A DNA stretch of 64,000 nucleotides from Chryseobacterium panacisoli. Lineage in GTDB: Bacteria; Bacteroidota; Bacteroidia; Flavobacteriales; Weeksellaceae. The notes beneath the pieces were generated by a model. It did no database searches. It worked only from the letters and a program-made list of their open reading frames with translations, and had not been told where the DNA came from. This document shows positions 23,901 through 31,134 of the stretch, piece by piece. The DNA lies in the NCBI RefSeq assembly GCF_008274625.1, contig NZ_VTRU01000005.1:62001-126000 (forward strand), in the 5' to 3' direction. Position 1 is the stretch's first letter. Every line of letters begins with the position of its first letter. A program made the position numbers and the translations under genes.

Positions 23901-24279
23901 ATATCTGACGGGACAGACTAAGGACAGAGGAGAAAAGGTAACAAATTTCCAGAAAAACGATGATATCCGGGTATTCCTCATCAGCTTAAAGGCCGGCGGT
24001 GTTGGTCTTAACCTAACGCAGGCTGATTATATTTACCTCGTAGATCCATGGTGGAATCCTGCTGCTGAGAACCAGGCTATTGACCGAAGCTACCGTATAG
24101 GACAAACCAAAAATGTAATTGCCGTCCGCATGATCTGTTCTAATACGGTGGAAGAAAAAATTCTTACGCTTCAGAAAAAGAAAAAACAGCTGGCCCAGAA
24201 TCTGCTAACTACTGATGGGAAAAAACTTCAGGGACTTTCAAAACAGGACCTTATGGATCTGTTGGAATCTGGTTCATAA
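20938..24279 (+). CDS. SWIM-domain SNF2-type helicase
   Basis: A 1113-residue protein of the RapA/SNF2 superfamily. A SWIM zinc motif lies near residues 75-95 (LLCSCTCD...LCSHQ). A long family-specific middle region follows. The ATPase core starts near 650 with LRDYQHDGLNWLNFL, Walker A DDMGLGKTIQ, motif II DESQ (a DEAH variant), and motif III LTGTPVEN. The second RecA lobe has FSQFVGMLDLI, SLKAGGVGLNLT and DRSYRIGQT. Such proteins translocate on double-stranded DNA and remodel bound proteins. It is transcribed alone. Bacterial members with SWIM domains are widespread but poorly studied. Confidence 0.93.
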   Translation: MAEYILDNINISTLSVYDLLKHTSDSSFIGIRDFREIYPAAIENNSGIFTKQSSLQDFPMVSISKVGGSLLCSCTCDNQKDQLCSHQAEIIHCIIEDKNYRLFFDDMLRKKAFLPKAKTYGLENETDLDHYFQLEYRNGKIEILPKIKEMLPVDEVMLQRDLLPQLSSRLDELAMLETGKKQILVIGKHRYYNHMTFSLMEAEITQTGKIKNPVTSVDAMQLIWKAEKPADIKFYTAITSFQNNYNEDYNASELEALKLIVQNPLQLEVYYHDREIAETVSAKSLSQVELNTLDAEVQLSVFKKDPFYEITGEIQFNDISVPFKNIVLRNEYFVYNRNTFSFVDHPDMLRIIRFFKANNEILLIHSSKYDAFMKDVLSTIEERIHINYSYIQTATKVQLEDKNYQTERVVYLRQQENYIGITPVMKYGDVEVPVYSRKQLFDTDQNGNPFKIERNESAEARFTSLIMQQHPDFEEQMDGYQYFYLHRDKFLDNNWFLEAFETWRNEGITILGFNELKNNKLNSYRAKINIQITSGLDWFNAKLKVKFGPKEASLKQLHRAIRNKSKFVQLDDGSMGILPEEWMEKIAAYFHAGEIDEELLKIPKINFTEVTSLFEKEILSQEVQEELTTYSTQFSKVKNIPKVNIPAELNAELRDYQHDGLNWLNFLDGFNFGGCLADDMGLGKTIQILAFILSQREKRGPTTNLIVVPTSLLFNWQEEISKFAPSIKVLLHYGADRPKTTAHMSDYEVVLTTYGMLLSDIRFLKNFNFNYVFLDESQIIKNPNSERYKAARLLQSRNRIVLTGTPVENSTFDLYSQLSFACPGLLGSKQYFKDIYAIPIDKFEYSKRAVELQQKIQPFILRRTKKQVAKELPEKTETVIYCEMNAEQRKIYDAYEKELREFIAANDEDDLNKNSMHVLTGLTRLRQICNSPVLMKEGYSGENAVKIEILMEQILGKSKDHKILVFSQFVGMLDLIKTELERRKIQFEYLTGQTKDRGEKVTNFQKNDDIRVFLISLKAGGVGLNLTQADYIYLVDPWWNPAAENQAIDRSYRIGQTKNVIAVRMICSNTVEEKILTLQKKKKQLAQNLLTTDGKKLQGLSKQDLMDLLESGS

Positions 24280-24320
24280 TATATTTAAAAATCAATTAAA
24301 TACAACAGTTCTTTAAAATT

Positions 24321-24350
24321 AAAAAACCGACAGGTAAAGGACCTGTCGAT
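24321..24350 (-). terminator. terminator of the T9SS-secreted protein gene
   Basis: CGACAGGT (24328-24335) pairs with ACCTGTCG (24341-24348). The A-run on the left supplies the U-tract on the minus strand. Confidence 0.75.
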
Positions 24351-24393
24351 TAAAAACAAAAATTGATATGGATATGATTTAGATATGATGTGT

Positions 24394-25704
24394 CTATTTT
24401 TTGATAATCTTTTCTGTAACTGTTTTGTGATTCTTCGTCTTAATTTTGATCAGATAGGTTCCCGGAACAAAATTTTCCATAGGTATATTCATTGAATGAC
24501 CTTCCAGCACCTTCTGCCCTGACATATTGTAAATTTCATACTTCTCCAAACCTTCTTTCATCTTGATATTCACAGAATTCGTTGTAGGATTTGGATATAT
24601 CTGAGCATTGGCTGATGCTTCCTTAGAAACTTCTGTTGTTGAAAGACTTTCCGGCTGAATTTTAAGCGTATAATCTTCTGCCTGGCCGATAAACCATCCT
24701 GAAGGACAAGGAAGATTCTCCAAAGTTCCCATCCATGAATTGGATTCATATGCTTTTACCAATCTGAAACGGGTTTCTCCAAGCTGCGCTCCCGCTGGAA
24801 TAGTAATATTCTCTGTTGTAACCCCGGACTGTTTACCAGAAACCGGATTGGAATTGTCCAGATAACCCAGGTTAAACTTCTCATCCGCATCAAATTGGTT
24901 ATTATGGTTAAAATCAATATAAGCATACACTGATACGGTATTCTGCCCTTGCGTACCTCCTGTTACGGTTATAGGATAGGTATTTCCCCGGTTTACAGTA
25001 AAGACAGTCGCCGTAAAATTTTCAAGAACGTCTGAGTTACCGTCAATAGCACTGCTTCTTACGGTTCCTGCAAATTCTACCTTGCTTATTTCGCTTACCG
25101 TAAGGCTGGTCACATTTTCAGCACCACAGTAAGGAGCCGGGAAATTCGCTGTATTTCCTATAATATTAACGGTATAATCTTCAGTCTGCCCTGCTCTTAA
25201 ACCAGAATCACAGGCTGAACTGATAGAATTGGAAGCATTAGGATCAGAATAAGCCTGAACATTTGTATTCTTGAGAACCCTCATTCTTGTACTCCCGTTA
25301 GCCGCATTCGCAGGAATCACTATTGTATTGTTGATGGTAAATGCATTGGCCGGATTGGCTGCTTCAAGTCTTCCAATATAGAAGCTTTCTCCGGCATCAT
25401 CAAAATTACCATTCTGGTTAAAGTCTATAAAAACAACTACATCACTCGGAAAAGTACTGGAAGGCCCCGTTACAGATATATTATAATTACTTCCGGGCTG
25501 CACATCTGTGGACATTGAAGTAAAATTCTCATAAATTTGTGCATTTCCGGACTGAACCGGTGATGAATTATTAATATTTCCGAAAGTAACGTTACTGATC
25601 ATATTGCTGTCAGCTCCGTACTGAAATGCAGGCATACAATATTGCAACTGTGCATTCGCCAGCGAGCAAAGTACAATACCAGAAAGAGTAGTTATTTTTT
25701 TCAT
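24394..25704 (-). CDS. T9SS-secreted protein with two GEVED domains
   Basis: A 436-residue exported protein. The signal peptide is MKKITTLSGIVLCSLANAQ. Two repeats of about 150 residues follow, each with the pattern of the GEVED domain: DFNQNGNFDDAGESFYIG / DFNHNNQFDADEKFNLG and the closing GLRAGQTEDYTVNI / WFIGQAEDYTLKI that gives the family its name. The C-terminal 75 residues (AQIYPNPTTNSVNIKM...GTYLIKIKTKN) are a type A sorting domain for the type IX secretion system, so the protein should be exported to the surface or medium. No catalytic domain is visible. Adhesion is a guess. Confidence 0.92.
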   Translation of the reverse strand: MKKITTLSGIVLCSLANAQLQYCMPAFQYGADSNMISNVTFGNINNSSPVQSGNAQIYENFTSMSTDVQPGSNYNISVTGPSSTFPSDVVVFIDFNQNGNFDDAGESFYIGRLEAANPANAFTINNTIVIPANAANGSTRMRVLKNTNVQAYSDPNASNSISSACDSGLRAGQTEDYTVNIIGNTANFPAPYCGAENVTSLTVSEISKVEFAGTVRSSAIDGNSDVLENFTATVFTVNRGNTYPITVTGGTQGQNTVSVYAYIDFNHNNQFDADEKFNLGYLDNSNPVSGKQSGVTTENITIPAGAQLGETRFRLVKAYESNSWMGTLENLPCPSGWFIGQAEDYTLKIQPESLSTTEVSKEASANAQIYPNPTTNSVNIKMKEGLEKYEIYNMSGQKVLEGHSMNIPMENFVPGTYLIKIKTKNHKTVTEKIIKK

Positions 25705-25866
25705 TTTTTTGTTAAATTTCTTGAGACAAATTTATATTTATTTAGAATTAATAAAAATAAGAATGTGATGATATTTATCAGTTTAGCAAAAACAGCCCTT
25801 TTATTGTCGGATAATATTCATCCAGCAACACCATTTACTAATGGATAATCAATCTGTTATAAATAA

Positions 25867-25912
25867 AAAAGACCCTTCTCAAATTTTGCTTTAAGAAAGA
25901 TCTTTTTGTTGT
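25867..25912 (-). terminator. probable terminator of the thiolase gene
   Basis: Imperfect stem between AAAAAGACcCTTCT and AGAAAGaTCTTTTT around a long AT-rich loop, with a U-tract in the minus sense. The next minus-strand stop is at 25944. Confidence 0.5.
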
Positions 25913-25943
25913 AAAGAATGAAATCTAAGGAATTCTTCTCTTA

Positions 25944-27119
25944 TCAGTTTATATTTTCGATAAGAATTGCAGACGCTCCACCTCCTCCATTGCAGATGGC
26001 AGCGATGCCCAATCTTCCTTTTTCCTGACGAAGCACATTAACCAGAGTTGTTATAATTCTGGCTCCTGAAGCACCAATCGGATGTCCCAGAGCAACCGCT
26101 CCACCATAAACATTTACTTTACTCAAATCATAACCCAAAATCTGCTGATTGGATAAAATCACTGAAGAATAGGCTTCATTAATCTCGAAATAATCAATAT
26201 CAGATAAACCGAGACCTGTTTGCTTCAATAACATCTGAATGGCAATAGACGGAGAAGTGGTAAACCATTCCGGAGACTGAGCTGCATCTGCATATGCTAC
26301 AATTCTGGCTAATGGTTTCAAATGATGCTGTTGTATAGCCTGAAAAGACCCTAAAAGTATCGCTGCTGCCCCGTCATTCAGGTTGCTGGAGTTAGCAGCT
26401 GTCAGTGTACCATCAGCCTCAAATGCCGGTTTCAAAACAGAAATTTTCTCCGGAATAAGCTTGTCGATGTCTTCGTCTTTATCCACGATTACAGTTCCTT
26501 TCTTTCCGCTAATTGGCATCGGGATCAGTTCATTGCTGAATTTACCGCTTTTAGCTGCTTCCTGAGCCCGATGATAGGAAAACAAAGCGTATTCATCAAG
26601 CTGCTGCCGTGTTAATCCATATTTTTTTACGCCCAATTCAGCGGCACTTCCCATATGGAAATCATTATACACGTCCCAAAGACCATCTTTGATCACACCA
26701 TCAGTAAGATGGGTATCTCCCAATTTTGTTCCCAGACGGAGCTTAACGTAATGAGGAACATTACTCATACTTTCCATCCCACCGGTCATGACAATATGTT
26801 CCAGATCAAGCTGAATCTGCTGAGCACCGATCATAGCCGACTTCATACCGGAAGCACAGACTTTGTTTACCGTTGTTGCATCTTTGTCTACCGGAATTCC
26901 TCCAAAAATAGCAGCCTGTCTTGCGGGAGACTGCCCCAGCCCTGCACTGAGTACATTTCCCATGTACACACTGTCTATATGCTCCGGAGCCAATCCGATG
27001 CTTTCATAGGAATTTCTAATTGCAGCAGCTCCCAGTTGAGGAGCTGTAAGTCCGGACAGGCTTCCCATAAAGCCACCCACCGGAGTTCGTTTTGCAGCCA
27101 ATATAAATACTTCTTTCAT
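25944..27119 (-). CDS. acetyl-CoA C-acyltransferase (thiolase)
   Basis: A 391-residue thiolase. The catalytic residues are Cys88 (NKVCASGMK), His346 (ALGHPIGASG) and Cys376 (AICNGGGGAS), with the normal 30-residue His-Cys spacing. It joins or cleaves acyl-CoA: acetoacetyl-CoA synthesis, or the last step of beta-oxidation. No other beta-oxidation gene is adjacent. Two matching inverted repeats flank its promoter (27135-27148 and 27205-27220), which points to control by a TetR-type regulator of fatty-acid use encoded elsewhere. Confidence 0.95.
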   Translation of the reverse strand: MKEVFILAAKRTPVGGFMGSLSGLTAPQLGAAAIRNSYESIGLAPEHIDSVYMGNVLSAGLGQSPARQAAIFGGIPVDKDATTVNKVCASGMKSAMIGAQQIQLDLEHIVMTGGMESMSNVPHYVKLRLGTKLGDTHLTDGVIKDGLWDVYNDFHMGSAAELGVKKYGLTRQQLDEYALFSYHRAQEAAKSGKFSNELIPMPISGKKGTVIVDKDEDIDKLIPEKISVLKPAFEADGTLTAANSSNLNDGAAAILLGSFQAIQQHHLKPLARIVAYADAAQSPEWFTTSPSIAIQMLLKQTGLGLSDIDYFEINEAYSSVILSNQQILGYDLSKVNVYGGAVALGHPIGASGARIITTLVNVLRQEKGRLGIAAICNGGGGASAILIENIN

Positions 27120-27134
27120 TTGAAATTATTTTTA

Positions 27135-27148
27135 ATACCGATCAGTAT
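27135..27148. promoter_or_regulatory. TetR-type operator, leader copy
   Basis: ATACCGATCAGTAT, 16 bases upstream of the thiolase ATG, inside the mRNA leader. It shares the form ATACCGATYRGTAT with the copy at 27205-27220. Confidence 0.55.
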
Positions 27149-27189
27149 ATTATTAGTTAAAAAAAACTCCCCTTCCACAAGGAATACTA

Positions 27190-27197
27190 CAAAGATA
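27190..27197 (-). promoter_or_regulatory. -7 promoter box (TATCTTTG) of the thiolase gene
   Basis: Exact TAnnTTTG on the minus strand, giving a leader of about 65-70 bases. The operator copy at 27205 lies in the -7 to -33 spacer, a classic repression position. Confidence 0.55.
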
Positions 27198-27204
27198 ATT
27201 AAAA

Positions 27205-27220
27205 TATACCGATTGGTATA
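27205..27220. promoter_or_regulatory. TetR-type operator, promoter copy
   Basis: TATACCGATTGGTATA, a palindrome with one imperfect central pair. Centre-to-centre distance to the leader copy is 71 bases, close to seven helical turns. Confidence 0.6.
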
Positions 27221-27265
27221 TTAAAGATTTAAAAAAAATCTCACTACGGTAAGACTTTAATTTTT

Positions 27266-27766
27266 TTATGTTCTACTCAGCTGATCCAGTTTTTTAAGCA
27301 GCGTAGGCATTCTGTAAGCGCCATGCATTTGTTCTACTTTCAATTGAACATCATCTACATCCATTCCTTTGGCCGTCACAAAAAGCGGTGTTTTACTTTC
27401 TCCACGGAATACACTTCTCCTTTGGGAATCCGGAGTTGTAAATTCATTTTTGGCAATCCCGATAATAGGACACTTTTCTTCCAATGCTTCGTAAAGATGT
27501 CCGCCTAAGCCTATTTTTCCATCATTGTCAAGGGTAACATATCCGTCAACAATGATAATATCTTCTGGTTTTAATGCAATTTTCGTCAGCAAACTTAAAA
27601 TACAGGGTAATTCTCTTTTGTAAAATGCCCCGCTTTCATATTCTGAGCTCACAGAAGTCTGTTCTATAAAAACCTCCACTTCTTTTTCAGACGTCCAGTC
27701 CTCAAATGCAATACACACGGTATTGGCATAATCCTCATAATAATAGGTATCAAATGCGTAAATCAT
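27266..27766 (-). CDS. nfi: endonuclease V family protein
   Basis: A 166-residue protein, shorter than E. coli endonuclease V (about 220). Active-site segments are present: Asp6 in FDTYYY, the strand around YESGAFYKRELPCIL, the metal Asp in IIVDGYVTL, and His in GLGGHLYEAL; PIIGIAKNEF follows. Endonuclease V cuts near deaminated bases, mainly inosine in DNA or RNA. The lost N- and C-terminal extensions leave some doubt that activity is the same. It precedes no close partner; the VOC gene upstream ends 11 bases before it, so the two may be cotranscribed. Confidence 0.8.
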   Translation of the reverse strand: MIYAFDTYYYEDYANTVCIAFEDWTSEKEVEVFIEQTSVSSEYESGAFYKRELPCILSLLTKIALKPEDIIIVDGYVTLDNDGKIGLGGHLYEALEEKCPIIGIAKNEFTTPDSQRRSVFRGESKTPLFVTAKGMDVDDVQLKVEQMHGAYRMPTLLKKLDQLSRT

Positions 27767-27777
27767 ATTCTATTTCT

Positions 27778-28140
27778 TTAAAAAAACTCACCGAAATGCC
27801 ACAGAATCCCTGAAGGATCATGCACAAAACACTCTTTTCCCCACTCCATGGTTCTTACAGGAGTAAGTTTTACATTCTCATAAGCATCAGTAAGTCTTAA
27901 AGATACAAGTTCCTCCCAGAATTCATCCGTATTGGCTACTTCCATAAAGATCATGGTATTATCAACCCAGTCTTTTGTATAATAATCCTGAAGATAAAAT
28001 CCTATTTCCTCCCTTATAAACAGTGACAGTTTGGGCTCGAGAATAACTTCTTCAAATCCGAGATCCTTATAAAAGTTTCTGCTGATCTCAAAATTCTGTG
28101 CCCCGATAAAGGGCCTGATAGATTTTAATTTCAGTGTCAT
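27778..28140 (-). CDS. VOC/glyoxalase-like protein
   Basis: A 120-residue protein of the vicinal-oxygen-chelate fold: two beta-alpha-beta-beta-beta halves (IRPFIGAQNFEISRNFYKDLGFEEV...LSLFIREEIGFYLQDYY and MIFMEVANTDEFWEELVSL...ECFVHDPSGILWHFGEFF). Bleomycin-resistance-type proteins share this form. Ligand unknown. The start at 28140 sits one base after the stop of the GNAT gene and gives the usual short N-terminus, so the longer reading to 28164 is rejected. Confidence 0.82.
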   Translation of the reverse strand: MTLKLKSIRPFIGAQNFEISRNFYKDLGFEEVILEPKLSLFIREEIGFYLQDYYTKDWVDNTMIFMEVANTDEFWEELVSLRLTDAYENVKLTPVRTMEWGKECFVHDPSGILWHFGEFF

Positions 28141-28141
28141 A

Positions 28142-28585
28142 CTATTTATTTTTCCAGTGTTCATAGGTCATTTCAAATTTCACCTCTCCCTTTCCATGGG
28201 TTCCTGTCTCCTTCCATCCTGATTTTCTGTAGAAATTCTCAGCCCGTGTTCCGGGTGAAGTACCAAGCCACAGATCGTCTTTCTTTTGTTCAAAATACCA
28301 GTCGAGCATGATGTCATGAAGTTTTCTGCCGACTCCCTGATTTTCAGAATCCGGATGTACAAACAAAGCCCAGATATTATTTTCTTTCAGGTCAGCAATA
28401 GAAAAGCCTACAATCTTACCTTCTGCCTCACCTACCCATCCTTTTCCCCTGCGAAAAAGAAATTCCTCACAGTCTTTATCTGTAACCAAACCTGGATCTG
28501 ACAATGTATTTTCTTTCACAGAATTTCTTACAATCTGAATCTGGGGAATATCTTCCGGTCTCGCTTCTCGGATTATTATATTCAT
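28142..28585 (-). CDS. GNAT family N-acetyltransferase
   Basis: A 147-residue acetyltransferase. The acetyl-CoA site motif is HPDSENQGVGRKLHDIMLDWY, after strand IWALFVHP, and the C-terminal part has AENFYRKSGWKETG. Substrate not evident. It is the first gene of a run with the VOC and endonuclease V genes, at near-zero spacing. Confidence 0.88.
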   Translation of the reverse strand: MNIIIREARPEDIPQIQIVRNSVKENTLSDPGLVTDKDCEEFLFRRGKGWVGEAEGKIVGFSIADLKENNIWALFVHPDSENQGVGRKLHDIMLDWYFEQKKDDLWLGTSPGTRAENFYRKSGWKETGTHGKGEVKFEMTYEHWKNK

Positions 28586-28605
28586 GGTAATTGTTTTGTT
28601 GATAA

Positions 28606-28620
28606 GCGCAAAGGCGCAAT
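28606..28620. repeat. dispersed intergenic motif CGCAAAGGCGCAA (copy 1)
   Basis: GCGCAAAGGCGCAAT followed by T's. The core recurs at 59537-59551 with variants at 59576 and 59705, all outside genes. Confidence 0.35.
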
Positions 28621-28634
28621 TTTTTTAATCTTGA

Positions 28635-29675
28635 TTATTTTTTGTCAACCACAATTCTTTCTTCCCTGTTGGCAATATCCCAGGCTGTGGTAAAAATAAG
28701 CTGGGTTCTTTTCTCCAACAATTGATAATCAATCTTTTCAGGATCATCACCCGGTTTGTGATAATCCTCATGAATACCATCAAAGAAGAAGGCTACAGGA
28801 ATATTATGTTTGGCAAAATTATAGTGGTCTGAACGGTAATACAGCTGTTCAGGATCATTCAAATCATCATATTTGTAATTAAGTTCCAGATTATTCGTCC
28901 TTTTGTTAGCAGCTTCATTAATCACTTTAAGCTGAGAGCTTAACATTTCAGAACCAATTACATAAACGTATTGTTTTCCCCTGTTGGCAGGATCATCACG
29001 TCCAATCATATCAATATTAAGATCTACAACGGTATTGGCTAATGGGAAAACAGGATTTTCGGAATAATATTCTGAGCCAAACAATCCGTGTTCTTCTCCT
29101 GTAACATGAAGAAACAGAACCGATCTTTTAGGTCCTTTTCCTGCTTTTTTTGCCTGCTGAAATGCCTTGGCAATTTCCATTACCGCTACAGTTCCGCTTC
29201 CGTCATCGTCTGCTCCGTTGTACACGACTCCATTTTTTGTTCCTACATGATCATAGTGTGCAGAAACTACAACAATCTCGTCCGGTTTTTCGCTTCCTTC
29301 AATAAAAGCTAAAATATTTTCAGAATCGGGAAGGTTACCTCCGCCTCTTTTTTTCATAAACTCAGATGGAACTTTCTGATAGTATGAGCCTAATGCTTTA
29401 GGTCCGGAAATACCAAGATTTTTATAGTAATTAATCATATACTCTCCCGCCTTCTTCTGTCCTTTGCTTCCTGTATCACGTCCTTCCATATCATCTGCTG
29501 CAATAACATACAGGTTTTTCTTTAAATCCTCAGCATTAATTTCCTTGTATGCATTGTTAAACGCTTTGTTATGTTTTGTTGAAACAGGATGTGAGGCATT
29601 CCCATCAGATATTTTTGCCGTTCCACAACTGGTCACTATAGCCAAAGCAAATAACGGAATAAGTATTTTTTTCAT
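28635..29675 (-). CDS. M28-family zinc aminopeptidase, lipoprotein
   Basis: A 346-residue protein. The lipoprotein signal is MKKILIPLFALAIVTSC with Cys17, so it should be anchored in the envelope. The PA-less M28 core has metal ligands in SAHYDHVG, NGADDDGSG, TGEEHGLFGSEYY, DMIGRDD and a late His in YHKPGDD. Such enzymes remove N-terminal residues from peptides. The start at 29675 gives a standard lipoprotein signal; the in-frame ATG nine codons upstream would spoil it. Confidence 0.92.
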   Translation of the reverse strand: MKKILIPLFALAIVTSCGTAKISDGNASHPVSTKHNKAFNNAYKEINAEDLKKNLYVIAADDMEGRDTGSKGQKKAGEYMINYYKNLGISGPKALGSYYQKVPSEFMKKRGGGNLPDSENILAFIEGSEKPDEIVVVSAHYDHVGTKNGVVYNGADDDGSGTVAVMEIAKAFQQAKKAGKGPKRSVLFLHVTGEEHGLFGSEYYSENPVFPLANTVVDLNIDMIGRDDPANRGKQYVYVIGSEMLSSQLKVINEAANKRTNNLELNYKYDDLNDPEQLYYRSDHYNFAKHNIPVAFFFDGIHEDYHKPGDDPEKIDYQLLEKRTQLIFTTAWDIANREERIVVDKK

Positions 29676-29810
29676 AAAGAATAAATTTCTTAAAAATAAC
29701 AAATTTTATTGAATCCCAACATGTAGAATCAAAATCACAAAATCGCATGTTATTCATTGTAAAATTAACAATACTTCAATTTAAAAACCAATACGGTGTT
29801 ATTTTTTTAT

Positions 29811-29818
29811 TATATTTG
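29811..29818 (+). promoter_or_regulatory. -7 promoter box (TATATTTG) of the aminotransferase gene
   Basis: Exact TAnnTTTG ending 17 bases before the GTG start at 29836. It supports that rare start codon. Confidence 0.5.
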
Positions 29819-29835
29819 ATTAAAATACAAAATAG

Positions 29836-30975
29836 GTGGATAAAATTTTCGGATTTACTCATTATTCCTTTTTTACAGAAATGTCCGAACTGGCAGACAG
29901 ACACGGAAGCTTTGATCTTTCCCTGGGGCTCCCCGATTTTGATATTGATGAACGACTTAAAATACTTTTAAAAGAAGCTGCTGAAAAAGACACTTACCAT
30001 TATGAGCCCCTCGCCGGCAATCCCCTTCTGATTGAAAGTATCATCCGTTATAATGCGAAACGGACTCACAGAATTCCTGTTACAACTAAAGAAATAACCA
30101 TAGTCCCGTGTGCAACCTTTGCTTTATATACTTCCCTCAAATCAATTTTAAATCAGCATGATGAAGTAATTATTATCCAACCTTCATATTATACTTATGG
30201 ACCTGCCGTTGTCATGAATGGAGGAATCCCGGTTTATTATGATCTTGATGGTGATTTTACAATCAACTGGGATTTGTTTAAAAACTGTATCACTGAAAAA
30301 ACCAAAGCTGTCATTGTAAACTCTCCTCAAAATCCAACCGGAAAAGTGTGGAAAAAGGAAGACTGGAATCAATTGTATGAACTAATTAAGGACCGCGATA
30401 TTTATTTGATTTCCGAAGAAATATATGACACTTACTGCTATGATGAAGTTAATCATTACAGTTCTTTTATTCATCCGGAGCTTAGGGAAAAGACGTTTTG
30501 TATCTTTTCTTTTGGCAAGATGTTTCATACTTCAGGATGGAAAGTCAGTTATATGCTTGCTTCTGAAACTTTAACAGCTAGATTTCAGTGCCACCAACAG
30601 TATATTTCTTACAGTGCCAATGCTCCTGCTCAATATGCTATCGCTAAGTATCTGGACGTGTTTGATCCGGCCGTCAATAAAGAAATAATGCAGAATAAAA
30701 GAAATATTTTTAATCAGCTGATTCAGGAAACTCCACTGCAAGTTGAACAACAGGCGGAAGGAAGTGTCTTTCAGGTCGTTAACTTCAGGGATATTTCTAC
30801 TACCATGACGGATGTAGAGTTTTCAAAATGGCTTACAATTGAGAAGAATGTGTCTTGCCTTCCACTTTCGGCTTTTTATAATTCAAGGCAGAATTCAGAT
30901 TATATCAGGTTCAGTTTTGCTAAAAAGGATGAACTGATTATCCAGGCGTTGGAACATTTAAAAAGGAATCTTTGA
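29836..30975 (+). CDS. PLP-dependent class I/II aminotransferase
   Basis: A 379-residue fold-type I aminotransferase with a GTG start. Lys228 (SFGKMFHTSGWKVSYM) is the Schiff-base lysine; NSPQNPTG (162-169) and the substrate-carboxylate Arg in YIRFSFA are present. Overall it resembles the methionine/kynurenine aminotransferase group (YbdL-like). The strand that normally ends in Asp-Glu (SDExY) reads SEEIY at 193-197, so the residue that contacts the pyridine nitrogen of PLP is Glu, not Asp. The substrate is not certain. Confidence 0.9.
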   Translation: MDKIFGFTHYSFFTEMSELADRHGSFDLSLGLPDFDIDERLKILLKEAAEKDTYHYEPLAGNPLLIESIIRYNAKRTHRIPVTTKEITIVPCATFALYTSLKSILNQHDEVIIIQPSYYTYGPAVVMNGGIPVYYDLDGDFTINWDLFKNCITEKTKAVIVNSPQNPTGKVWKKEDWNQLYELIKDRDIYLISEEIYDTYCYDEVNHYSSFIHPELREKTFCIFSFGKMFHTSGWKVSYMLASETLTARFQCHQQYISYSANAPAQYAIAKYLDVFDPAVNKEIMQNKRNIFNQLIQETPLQVEQQAEGSVFQVVNFRDISTTMTDVEFSKWLTIEKNVSCLPLSAFYNSRQNSDYIRFSFAKKDELIIQALEHLKRNL

Positions 30976-30995
30976 TTTTTCTCATGCATTTGTTT

Positions 30996-31040
30996 TTTCC
31001 CGCAGATTTCACGGATTTTCACAGATGATTATGGATATTT
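30996..31040. repeat. dispersed intergenic motif (GCAGATTTCACGGATTTTCA type)
   Basis: CGCAGATTTCACGGATTTTC followed by ACAGATGATT. A related stretch at 58825-58855 has CGCAGAT repeated. Motifs of this kind are common between genes in Chryseobacterium and Flavobacterium as I recall. Confidence 0.3.
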
Positions 31041-31090
31041 TACTTACAAGATATTTATTTTCTTTCTATGCCAGGTTTATATGGTAAACA

Positions 31091-31116
31091 AAAAGCACCG
31101 CCAAGGCAGTGCTTTC
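31091..31116 (-). terminator. terminator of the hppA-like gene
   Basis: Stem AAAGCACcGCC / GGCaGTGCTTT with a two-base AA loop; the A-run is a U-tract on the minus strand. The stop codon is at 31135. Confidence 0.7.
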
Positions 31117-31134
31117 ATTATAGTTTAATTGATT

